A stretch of 64,000 nt of DNA, taken from Streptomyces malaysiense. GTDB taxonomy: Bacteria > Actinomycetota > Actinomycetes > Streptomycetales > Streptomycetaceae. The stretch lies in NCBI RefSeq assembly GCF_000980885.2, contig NZ_LBDA02000015.1, forward strand, positions 1-64,000, in the 5' to 3' direction. The position numbers were made by a program, and so were the translations under genes. The notes beneath the pieces were generated by a model. It saw only the letters and a list, made by a program, of their open reading frames with translations. It did no database searches and was not told where the DNA came from. How positions within the stretch are numbered: the stretch's first letter is position 1; the number at the start of each line of letters is the position of its first letter. This document shows positions 17,023-27,056 of this stretch, in pieces.

Positions 17023-17784
17023 ATGCCTGTGAAGGACGCCCTCGCCCTGCCCCAGTCCATGCTCGTCCTCGGCGGCACCTCCGAGATCGGGCTCGCCACC
17101 GCCCGCCGGCTGATCGCCCGCGGCGCCCGCACCGTATGGCTGGCCGGCCGGCCCTCCCCCGCGCTTGAGCAGGCCGCCGAGAGTCTGCGCGCCCTCGGCG
17201 CGGACACCCGTACGGTCGGCTTCGACGCCCTCGACCCCGCCTCCCACGAGACCGTGCTCGGCAAGGTCTTCGCCGAGGGCGCCATCGACCTGGTGCTGCT
17301 CGCCTTCGGCGTCCTCGGCGACCAGGCCCACGACGAGCGCGCGCCGCTGCGTGCCGTGCGGGTCGCCCAGACCAACTACACCGGGGCGGTCTCCGCCGGC
17401 CTCGTCGCCGCGGGCGCCCTCCAGGCCCAGGGCCACGGCGCACTCGTCGTCCTGTCCGCCACCGCCGCCGAACGCGCCCGCCGCGTCGACTTCATCTACG
17501 GCTCCAGCAAGGCCGGTCTCGACACCTTCGCCCAGGGCCTCGGCGACGCGCTGTACGGCACGGGGGTGCGGGTGATGGTCGTACGCCCCGGCTTCGTGCG
17601 GACGCGGGCGACCGCGGACCTGCCCCGCGAGCCGTTCGCCACCACCGCGGCGGCGGTCGCCACCGCGATCGAACTGGGCCTGCGCCGGGGCGCGGAGACG
17701 GTGTGGGTGCCGGGGGTGCTGCGACCGGTGACGGCCGCGCTGCGGCACCTGCCCCGGGCGCTGTTCCGCAGACTGCCGCTCTAG
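17023..17784 (+). CDS. SDR-family oxidoreductase resembling DprE2 (decaprenylphosphoryl-2-keto-ribose reductase)
   Basis: This 253-aa short-chain dehydrogenase is strikingly like mycobacterial DprE2. It has LVLGGTSEIGLATARRLIAR at the NAD(P) site, VGFDALDPASHE, LAFGVLGDQAHDE, QTNYTGAVSAGLVAAG and a catalytic YGSSK (Tyr about 159, Lys about 163). The end, LRHLPRALFRRLPL, is nearly the same as in DprE2. DprE1/DprE2 together make decaprenylphosphoryl-arabinose for arabinogalactan, which Streptomyces lacks, and no dprE1 is adjacent. ATG 17023 lies 7 nt after TACGGT, suggesting a leaderless start. Confidence 0.88.
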   Translation: MPVKDALALPQSMLVLGGTSEIGLATARRLIARGARTVWLAGRPSPALEQAAESLRALGADTRTVGFDALDPASHETVLGKVFAEGAIDLVLLAFGVLGDQAHDERAPLRAVRVAQTNYTGAVSAGLVAAGALQAQGHGALVVLSATAAERARRVDFIYGSSKAGLDTFAQGLGDALYGTGVRVMVVRPGFVRTRATADLPREPFATTAAAVATAIELGLRRGAETVWVPGVLRPVTAALRHLPRALFRRLPL

Positions 17785-17795
17785 CCGGGACGTGC

Positions 17796-18380
17796 CTACC
17801 GGCTGGCGATGGTCCCGCGGCCGATGTCGGCGGGGCCCGCCTGAGGCGGTACGACGGAGCCGCCGAAGGTGTACTCGCGCAGCTGGCGCCACACCCCGTC
17901 CGCGCCCTGTTCGTACAGCGCGAACCCGTTGCACGGCCACTCGGCTTCGAAGCCGGCCAGCTCGGCGAAGGCGCGGTCCATCGCCGCGTCCTCGATGCCG
18001 TGCGCCACGGTGACATGCGGGTGGTAGGGGAACTGGAGCTCGCGGGCGCAGGGCCCGGTGCTCTCGCGGACCCGCTGCTGGAGCAGGGCGCAGTCCTCGG
18101 CGCCCCGCACGACCCGGACGTAGACCACCGGGGAGACGGGCCGGAAGGTGCCGGTGCCGTGCAGCCGCATCGGGAACGGGCGGCCGGTGGCGGCCACCTG
18201 GAGGAGATGGGCCTGTACGGCGGGCAGCGCGGCGCGGTCCACCTCGGTCGGCGGCAACAGGGTGACGTGGGTGGGGATGCCATGGGCCGCGGCGTCGCCG
18301 AAGCCCGCGCGCCGCTCCTGGAGCAGGCTGCCGTGAGGCTCCGGAACCGCGATCGACACGCCGATCGTTACGGTCCCCAC
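17796..18380 (-). CDS. 2'-5' RNA ligase-family (2H phosphoesterase) protein
   Basis: This 194-aa protein has the two H-x-T motifs of the 2H phosphoesterase fold: THVTLLPPTEV near residue 38 and YHPHVTVAHG near residue 119. They are set in an N-terminal TIGVSIAVPEPHGSLLQERR context typical of LigT/ThpR-like proteins. Members hydrolyse cyclic phosphodiesters or 2'-5' linkages; the substrate here is unknown. GTG 18380 is preceded by AGGAG. It lies between convergent and same-strand genes without obvious coupling to trpS. Confidence 0.85.
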   Translation of the reverse strand: MGTVTIGVSIAVPEPHGSLLQERRAGFGDAAAHGIPTHVTLLPPTEVDRAALPAVQAHLLQVAATGRPFPMRLHGTGTFRPVSPVVYVRVVRGAEDCALLQQRVRESTGPCARELQFPYHPHVTVAHGIEDAAMDRAFAELAGFEAEWPCNGFALYEQGADGVWRQLREYTFGGSVVPPQAGPADIGRGTIASR

Positions 18381-18594
18381 GTCGTCTCCTGTCGTCGCGT
18401 CCGTCGTCTGCTCGGCCGACTCGTACGGGCCTTCGGCATCGACTGTACGGCCATGGGTGTTCCGTGGGCAGGCGCAACGGAAGTGATGTGCAGCGCTCTG
18501 CCCACGGGGGCGTGCGAACGGTCGTGCGCCTTCGCGCCGGTTCCGTGCCTCTCGGCGCGGGCCGTGCCGTCCGGTGCTCCGGCCGGCGCTCCGG

Positions 18595-21220
<2,626 letters not shown>

Positions 21221-21257
21221 GGGGACCTCCGGACGGGTGCGTTTCGGCGTTCACGTT

Positions 21258-21336
21258 CGGCCCAGGCGCACGGCACTGATTCCCGCAAGGCCGCTCCCCG
21301 ATGGTCCGTCCCATCCCAGCGCGCCAGTCACGGCCC
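21258..21336 (-). ncRNA. ZTP (pfl) riboswitch in the glyA leader
   Basis: On the minus strand the leader reads GGGCCGTGACTGGCG, then a stem GATGG..CCATC followed by GGGGAGCG, a variable region, and finally CGCCTGGGC. These are the hallmark conserved blocks of the pfl motif, whose ligand is ZTP/ZMP, the folate-stress alarmone. The 3' CGCCTGGGC block is near 21258-21268. A -10-like TACGCT at 21349-21344 would start the transcript at about 21336, precisely at the aptamer's first base. About 40 nt separate the aptamer from the glyA start, so control at the ribosome site or by a short terminator is possible. Confidence 0.85.
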
Positions 21337-21708
21337 GTGGCTCAGCGTACCGGCCGGGCCGGAGGGGGGAGATCCGGCGTCCACCATGCGGGCGAGGCGG
21401 GCCAGCCGTCGGCGGGGCCGGCGTCAGAGGATCACATGGGGCGGGAAGCGCGCGTACTCGTCGGTGACGGGCCCCGTCGACTCGCGGATGCCGAGGCCCG
21501 CGGGCTCGCCGCCGACGCCCCGGGCGCCGAGGCCGAGGACGACGTGGCCGCCGTCTCGCCGAGCGCCCGGAGCCATGGCCGGTTTCGGCCATGTTCGTGT
21601 CTCCCCCGTGTGCGTCGTGCGGCACGGCAGGCCTGGAGACGGGTGTGAGAACCGGCCAAGGGGGGTGGGCATGACAGGAAGGCGGCGGGGCTCCCTTAGA
21701 GTCCCTTT

Positions 21709-22563
21709 GTGCTCTTTGGAATGGTGTGCGCCCTCGGCGCGGCGGTCTGTTTCGGTACCGCGACGGTGTTGCAGGCGGTGGCGGCGAGGCAGGCCGGTCC
21801 CGGTGCGGGCGGTGAGGCGGCGCTGCTGCTGCGCGCGTTGCGGCAGTGGCGGTATCTCGCCGGGCTCGCGCTGGACGGGCTGGGGTTCCTGTTCCAGATC
21901 GCGGCGCTGCGCTCGCTGCCGATCTACGCGGTCGGCGCCGCCCTCGCGGCCAGCCTCGCGGTGACGGCGGTGGTCGCGGCGCGGCTGCTGGACGTGCGGC
22001 TGCGCGGCATGGAGTGGGGTGCGGTGGGCGTGGTGTGCGCCGGGCTCGCGATGCTGGGGCTGGCCTCCGGGCCGGAGGGCGGCAAGGAGGGGTCGGACAC
22101 GCTGCGGTGGGTGATGCTCGCGGTGGCGGTGGGGCTGCTGCTGCTCGGGCTCGCGGGCGGGCGGCTGTCCGGTCCGGCGCGGGGGCTGGTGCTCGGGCTC
22201 GGCGCCGGGTTCGGGTTCGGGGTGGTCGAGGTGTCGGTCAGGCTGATCGACAGCCTCGCGCCCACCGCCCTGCTCACCAACCCCGCGACGTACGCCCTGC
22301 TGATCGGTGGCGGCGCCGCCTTCATCCTGCTGACCTCGGCCCTCCAGCGCGGCTCGGTCACGACGGCGACGGCCGGGATGGTGATCGGCGAGACGCTCGG
22401 CCCCGCGGCGATCGGCGTCGTCTGGCTCGGCGACCGCACCCGGGAGGGCATGGCCTGGCCGGCCGTGCTGGGCTTCGCCGTGGCCGTGGCGGGCGCACTG
22501 GCCCTGGCCCGCTTCGGCGAGGCCCCGACGGCGGAACCGGCGGAACCGATCGCGGCAGGCTGA
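21709..22563 (+). CDS. DMT/EamA-like multi-pass membrane protein
   Basis: This 284-aa hydrophobic protein has about nine to ten helices arranged as two related halves. It begins LFGMVCALGAAVCFGTATVL. The mid-protein AALRSLPIYAVGAALAASLA and the late VTTATAGMVIGETLGPAAIG correspond to the repeated DMT-type motifs. Drug/metabolite exporters and uncharacterised SMR-like carriers share this layout. Substrate unknown. GTG 21709 lies 6 nt after TAGAGT (21697-21702), suggesting a leaderless message. Confidence 0.75.
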   Translation: MLFGMVCALGAAVCFGTATVLQAVAARQAGPGAGGEAALLLRALRQWRYLAGLALDGLGFLFQIAALRSLPIYAVGAALAASLAVTAVVAARLLDVRLRGMEWGAVGVVCAGLAMLGLASGPEGGKEGSDTLRWVMLAVAVGLLLLGLAGGRLSGPARGLVLGLGAGFGFGVVEVSVRLIDSLAPTALLTNPATYALLIGGGAAFILLTSALQRGSVTTATAGMVIGETLGPAAIGVVWLGDRTREGMAWPAVLGFAVAVAGALALARFGEAPTAEPAEPIAAG

Positions 22564-22897
22564 CGGACCGACGACGGAACCCGGCGAGCGGGCCACCCAG
22601 CAGCGACGGCCGGCGGCAGAGACCGGCGGGCGGGCACCCGGAAACGACGGACCGACGGCCGAAACCCGCGGAACAGCGCCCGGGAGCTGACGGACCGGCG
22701 GCCGGGAACGCCCGGCCGGGCGGCGGGAAGTGACGGACCGGCCGCGCCCTCCGCAGCGCAACCGGTCCGCGCACCATCCTGCGCCAACCGCACGCCCGTG
22801 GCCAGGAAGTTCATTTTCCGGAACCGGATTTTCAGGAACGTAGACTTCCGATATTTGCCGGGCCGGTGAAGCGGGCCGCGCCGAGAGGGAGCCGGGA
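22564..22897. other. Intergenic region with an A/T-richer promoter-like segment
   Basis: The first 170 bases hold short degenerate ggaccgacgg/accggc repeats with no gene. At 22813-22824 and 22828-22839 attttccggaac and attttcaggaac form a 15-bp-spaced direct repeat, followed by TAGACT at 22841-22846. This lies upstream of the HTH gene at 22898 and could be an operator/promoter. Confidence 0.45.
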
Positions 22898-23437
22898 ATG
22901 GGCAGGGAAGCCCTGCGGTCGCTGCTGCGGCACAAGCGCTCGCTGATCGACCCCGTCGAGCTGGGCCGGCCCCGCCGCACCGGCCGCGGCCGGCGGCCCG
23001 CCGGGCTCTCCCAGGCCCAGGTGGCGCACACGCTGTACGTCTCCGAGCGCACCTACGCGCAGTTGGAGCGGGGCGACATGCCCTCCCCCGCGCCCGAGTT
23101 CCTCGACGCGGTCTCCACCGTGCTGCGCATGTTCCCCCGGCGCGAGCGCGCGGAGCCGGAGTTGCCCGAGCGCAACGTGATGCGCTGGACGCTGCTGCGC
23201 GAGGAGGCGCGCGAGCACCACCTGCTGGACTGGGCGGAGCGGTGGGCGGCACCGGTCGCGGCCCAGTTGCGCGCGGCGGTCGCGGCCCACCCGGACAACC
23301 CCGACCTGCGGCGGCTGGACGCGGAGGTGAACGACGCCCCCGCCGCGCGGGGCCTGGTGGCCCTGTGCGCCGCGCAGCCGCTGGGTTCGCCCGGCGCCCG
23401 GTTCTTCCACCTGGTCTTCCGCCCGGTCGCCGGCTGA
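22898..23437 (+). CDS. Helix-turn-helix (XRE/MmyB-like) regulator
   Basis: This 179-aa protein has an N-terminal HTH of the Cro/C1 class: RPAGLSQAQVAHTLYVSERT, then YAQLERGDMPSPAPEFLDAV, and VSTVLRMFPR. The remainder is a shortened ligand-type region (HHLLDWAERWAAPVAAQLRA, and VALCAAQPLGSPGARFFHLV) recalling the C-terminal MmyB ligand-binding domain. Streptomycetes have many such regulators. An A/T-rich direct repeat immediately upstream may be its own operator. The target is unknown. Confidence 0.75.
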   Translation: MGREALRSLLRHKRSLIDPVELGRPRRTGRGRRPAGLSQAQVAHTLYVSERTYAQLERGDMPSPAPEFLDAVSTVLRMFPRRERAEPELPERNVMRWTLLREEAREHHLLDWAERWAAPVAAQLRAAVAAHPDNPDLRRLDAEVNDAPAARGLVALCAAQPLGSPGARFFHLVFRPVAG

Positions 23438-23447
23438 CCCGGCCCCC

Positions 23448-24836
23448 TCAGGGCAGCACCCTGCACAGCGCCTCCAGCGCCCCCGTCCACCCGCTGTCCG
23501 GAGGCGTGCCGTATCCCACCACCAGCGCGTCCACCGGCTCGGCGACGGCCTCGGGATGGCGGTGGAAGGAGAGGCCGTGCAGGGCGAGCCCCTGCCAGGC
23601 GGCGGCCTGGACGACGGAGGACTCGGTGCCCGGGGGCAGCCGCAGCAGCACGTGCAGACCGGCGGCGACCCCGGTGACCCGGACGCCGGGGGCGCGTTCG
23701 GCGACGGCCGCGGCGAGGGCGTCGCGGCGGCGCCGGTAGCGCAGCCGGGCGGCGCGGACCTGGCGGTCGTACGCGCCGGAGGTGAGGAACTCGGCGAGGG
23801 TGAGCTGTTCGAGCACGCCCACGGTGTCGACGTGCCCCTTGGCCGCGATCACCTCCTCGGCGAGGGCGGGCGGCAGCACCATCCAGCCCAGCCGGATGCC
23901 GGGGGCGAGGGACTTGCTGGCGGTGCCGAGATAGACGACGCGGTCGGGGTCGAGGCCCTGGAGGGCGCCGACGGGCTGGCGGTCGTAGCGGAACTCGCCG
24001 TCGTAGTCGTCCTCCAGGACGAGGGAGCCGGTCCGCCGGGCCCAGTCGACGACGGCCGTGCGCCGGTCGGGGTGCAGGGGCATGCCCATGGGGAACTGAT
24101 GAGCGGGGGTGAGGAGTACGGCGCCCTCGGTGGTCAACGGGCCCGGGTCGGTGCCGAGTTCGTCCCAGGGCAGCGCGGGGGTGGCGAGACCGGCGGCCTG
24201 GAGGAGGCCCCAGTAGACGTCGAGGCCGTACGACTCGACGGCCACCGAGCGCACCCCGCGGGCGCGCAGCACCGGGCCGAGGAGGCGCAGGGCGTGCGAG
24301 AAGCCCGCCGTGACGACCAGGTCGTCCGGGGCGCAGCGGACGCCCCGGACGCGGGCGAGGTAGCCGGCGAGGGCGGTGCGCAGTTCGACGCGGCCGCGCG
24401 GATCGCCGTACCCCAGCGCGTCGTTGGGCGCGGTGGCCAGGGCGCGGCGGGCGGCCCTGGCCCACTCGGCGCGCGGGAACGCCGCCAGGTCGGGGGTGCC
24501 GGGGACGAGGTTGTGGGTGGGCCGGGCCGGGACGCGCGGCCGGCGGCCGGGGCCGCTCGGCGGGACCACGGTGCGTTCGGCGACCCGGGTGCCGGAGCCC
24601 TGCCGGGCGGTGAGCCAGCCCTCGGCGACCAGGTCGGCGTACGCCTCGCCGACGGTGTTGCGGGCGATCCCGAGATCGGCGGCGAGGGCCCGGGAGGAGG
24701 GCAGCCGGGTGCCGGGGGCGAGCCGGCCGGTGCGGACCGCGTCGCGCAGGGCGTCGGTCAGTCCCCGGCGCAGCCCGCCCGGGCCGGCCGGCTCCAGATG
24801 CAGGTCGACGCCCGAAGTGGCCCAGGATTCCGCCAT
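23448..24836 (-). CDS. MocR/PdxR-type regulator (GntR HTH fused to aminotransferase fold)
   Basis: This 462-aa protein has an N-terminal GntR winged helix at about residues 17-85 (LAPGTRLPSSRALAADLGIA, then RNTVGEAYADLVAEGWL). A fold-type I aminotransferase domain follows, containing GYGDPRGRVELRTALAGYLA, then SHALRLLGPVLRARG. The PLP-Lys region is VVYLGTASKSLAPGIRLGWM. Such proteins use PLP as effector. It is divergent from the AhpD-like gene at 24883 across only 46 bp, so it probably controls that gene and the following PEP-mutase-family gene. The start is ATG 24836. Confidence 0.9.
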   Translation of the reverse strand: MAESWATSGVDLHLEPAGPGGLRRGLTDALRDAVRTGRLAPGTRLPSSRALAADLGIARNTVGEAYADLVAEGWLTARQGSGTRVAERTVVPPSGPGRRPRVPARPTHNLVPGTPDLAAFPRAEWARAARRALATAPNDALGYGDPRGRVELRTALAGYLARVRGVRCAPDDLVVTAGFSHALRLLGPVLRARGVRSVAVESYGLDVYWGLLQAAGLATPALPWDELGTDPGPLTTEGAVLLTPAHQFPMGMPLHPDRRTAVVDWARRTGSLVLEDDYDGEFRYDRQPVGALQGLDPDRVVYLGTASKSLAPGIRLGWMVLPPALAEEVIAAKGHVDTVGVLEQLTLAEFLTSGAYDRQVRAARLRYRRRRDALAAAVAERAPGVRVTGVAAGLHVLLRLPPGTESSVVQAAAWQGLALHGLSFHRHPEAVAEPVDALVVGYGTPPDSGWTGALEALCRVLP

Positions 24837-24882
24837 GGAAATGGACCATACTCCTGGGCTGCCCGGCTCCTACGGTTGAGGC

Positions 24883-25380
24883 ATGGACAAGAACGAGAAC
24901 GCCGAGTACGCCACCGAGCACGCCCCCCGCCTGAACTGGAGCGAGCACGCCCCGGACGTGTACAAGGCGATGGTCCGGCTGGACATCGCGGCCCGTCAGG
25001 GGCTGGACCCGAAGCTGCTCGAACTGGTGAAGATCCGCGCCTCGCAGCTCAACCACTGCGCGTTCTGCCTGGACATGCACACCAAGGACGCGCTCGCGGC
25101 CGGGGAGAGCGTGGAGCGGATCGTCCAGCTCGGCGCGTGGGAGGAGTCGCGGCACTTCTACACGGAGAAGGAGCTGGCGGCGATCGAACTGACCGAGGCG
25201 ATCACCGTCCTCACCGACGGCTTCGTGCCGGACGAGGTGTACGAGCGGGCCGCCAAGCAGTTCGAGGAGTCCGAGCTGACCCGGCTGATCGCCTCGATCA
25301 CGATGATCAACGCCTGGAACCGGTTCGGCGTCACCGCCCGGATGACCCCGGGCCACTACCAGCCGGGCCAGCACCGGTGA
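24883..25380 (+). CDS. Carboxymuconolactone decarboxylase/AhpD-like protein
   Basis: This 165-aa helical protein has a CxxC-x3-H redox motif (NHCAFCLDMHTKDALAAGES near residue 60), the AhpD-type catalytic centre used in alkylhydroperoxide reduction. VKIRASQLNHCAF and ELTRLIASITMINAWNRFGV are family blocks. ATG 24883 lies 6 nt after TACGGT (24871-24876), pointing to a leaderless start. It overlaps the next gene by GTGA, so the two form an operon divergent from the MocR regulator. Confidence 0.9.
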   Translation: MDKNENAEYATEHAPRLNWSEHAPDVYKAMVRLDIAARQGLDPKLLELVKIRASQLNHCAFCLDMHTKDALAAGESVERIVQLGAWEESRHFYTEKELAAIELTEAITVLTDGFVPDEVYERAAKQFEESELTRLIASITMINAWNRFGVTARMTPGHYQPGQHR

Positions 25381-26099
25381 CCGGCACCGTGGAGGTGCTC
25401 CGCGCGCTGCACCGGGGACGCCCGCCCGGGGACCCGCTGATCCTGCCCGGTCCGTGGGACGCGGCCAGCGCGCGGGCCCTCGCCCAGGCGGGGTTCGAGG
25501 CGCTGGCCACGCCGAGCGCGGGTCTCGCCGCCGCGCTCGGGTACGTGGACGGCGAGACCCCGGCGGACGAGATGTTCGCGGCGGTCGCCCGGATCACGCG
25601 TGCGGTGGACGTGCCGGTCACGGCGGACATCGAGGACGGGTACGGGATCGCGCCCGGGGAGCTGGTGGAGCGGCTGCTGGAGGCGGGGGCCGTCGGCTGC
25701 AACATCGAGGACTCCGCCCGGGGCACGCTCAAGGACCCCGGGGAGCACGCCGACTACCTGGCCGAGTTCTGCGCGGCCGCCGCGGGCCGGATCTTCCTCA
25801 ACGCCCGCGTCGACGTCTTCGTGCACGGCGACGGCAACCCGGAACGGGCCGTCGAGCGCGCCGCGTCGTACGTCGCGGCCGGTGCCGAGTGCGTGTACCC
25901 GATCATGGCCCCGGTCGCCGTACTGCCCCTGCTGCGGTCCGGTGTCGAGGGCCCGCTGAACGCGCTGGCCCTGCTGACGCCGGACGGCCCCTCACCCGCC
26001 GCGCTCGGCGGACTCGGGGCCACCCGGATCACGTTCGGCCCGCAGCTCCAGCGCAGGGCCACGGCGGCGGCGGCCGAAGCCGCCACCGGGCTGCGCTAG
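25377..26099 (+). CDS. Isocitrate lyase/PEP mutase superfamily protein
   Basis: This 240-aa barrel protein matches the small PEP-mutase/oxaloacetate-hydrolase branch. It has LILPGPWDAASARALAQAGF near the start, then PVTADIEDGYG, in which Asp-Ile-Glu binds the metal, and AVGCNIEDSARGTLKDPGEH. Next come FLNARVDVFVHG and CVYPIMAPVAVLPLL. Members cleave or rearrange C-C or C-P bonds of 2-oxo acids, and the substrate cannot be deduced. GTG 25377 overlaps the stop of the AhpD-like gene. Its stop TAG shares the palindrome CTAG with the stop of the convergent betaine-binding gene. Confidence 0.85.
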   Translation: MTGTVEVLRALHRGRPPGDPLILPGPWDAASARALAQAGFEALATPSAGLAAALGYVDGETPADEMFAAVARITRAVDVPVTADIEDGYGIAPGELVERLLEAGAVGCNIEDSARGTLKDPGEHADYLAEFCAAAAGRIFLNARVDVFVHGDGNPERAVERAASYVAAGAECVYPIMAPVAVLPLLRSGVEGPLNALALLTPDGPSPAALGGLGATRITFGPQLQRRATAAAAEAATGLR

Positions 26100-27055
26100 G
26101 ACAGCCACTGCTTCCAGGTCGAGGGGTGGCTGTCCACCCACTTCTTGGCGGCCTCGTCCGGGGACAGCTTGTCCTGGGCGATCAGCAGGGAGACCTCGTT
26201 CTGGTCGTCGGTGGTCCAGTGGAACTTCTTCAGGAAGTCGGCCGCCTTGCCGCCCGACTTGGCGAAGTCCGCGTTGAGGTACTTCTGGAGCGGGGTCTGC
26301 GGATAGGCGCAGGTGATCTTCGCCGCGTCCGCGTCGCAGCCGTCCTTGTACGGCGGCAGCTTCACCTCCGTCATCGGGACCTTCTTGAACAGCCACTGCG
26401 GCGAGTACCAGTACGTCAGGAAGGGCTTCTTCTCCCTGGCGAACTGCTTGATCTGGGTGATCTGCGCGGCCTCGGACCCGGCGAAGACGACCTTGTAGTT
26501 CAGCTTCAGGTTCTTCACCAGGGCCTTGTCATTGGTGACATAGGACGGGGAGCCGTCCATCAGCTGGCCCTTGCCGCCGCTCTCCGCCGTGCGGAAGAGC
26601 GAGGCGTACTTGTTGAGGTTGTGCCAGTCCGTGATGTCGGGGTGCTGCTTGACGAGGTACGTCGGCACGAACCAGCCGATGTGACCGGTCACCCCGAGAT
26701 CGCCGGCCCGCGCGATCGTCTTCTTGTCCTCGACGTAGCGCTTCTCCTGGTCGGGGTGGCCCCAGTCCTCCAGGATGGCGTCGACCCGGCCCTGGCTCAG
26801 CGCGTCCCACGCGGGCACCTCGTCGACCTGGACGGTGTCGACGCGGTAGCCCAGCTTGTGCTCCAGCAGGTACTGGGCGACGGCGACGTTGGACTCGGCG
26901 CCGACCCAGGACTGCACGGAGAGCGTGACGCTCTTGCCGCCGCCGTTGTGGGCGAACGGGCTGGCCTGCTTGGTCATGTCGGCGGCGCCGCAGCCGGTGG
27001 TCAGCCCCAGCACGGCGAGCGCGACGGGGATCGTCGTACGCAGTCGGATCCGCAT
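26096..27055 (-). CDS. Glycine betaine/choline ABC transporter substrate-binding lipoprotein
   Basis: This 319-aa receptor has a lipoprotein signal (IPVALAVLGLTTGC, lipobox LTTGC with Cys about 22). The OpuAC-type domain reads KSVTLSVQSWVGAESNVAVA, then QYLLEHKLGYRVDTVQVDEV, DAILEDWGHPDQEKRYVEDK, and late FLTYWYSPQWLFKKV. Aromatic residues in such proteins cage the quaternary ammonium group. It is the last gene of an osmoprotectant locus. It starts 1 nt after the permease stop and ends convergently, sharing CTAG. Confidence 0.93.
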   Translation of the reverse strand: MRIRLRTTIPVALAVLGLTTGCGAADMTKQASPFAHNGGGKSVTLSVQSWVGAESNVAVAQYLLEHKLGYRVDTVQVDEVPAWDALSQGRVDAILEDWGHPDQEKRYVEDKKTIARAGDLGVTGHIGWFVPTYLVKQHPDITDWHNLNKYASLFRTAESGGKGQLMDGSPSYVTNDKALVKNLKLNYKVVFAGSEAAQITQIKQFAREKKPFLTYWYSPQWLFKKVPMTEVKLPPYKDGCDADAAKITCAYPQTPLQKYLNADFAKSGGKAADFLKKFHWTTDDQNEVSLLIAQDKLSPDEAAKKWVDSHPSTWKQWLS

Positions 27056-27056
27056 G

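Noticed and set aside
15700..18477. 925-codon minus-strand frame across the YihY and DprE2-like region
   Set aside because: Off-frame shadow; low complexity and no conserved blocks.
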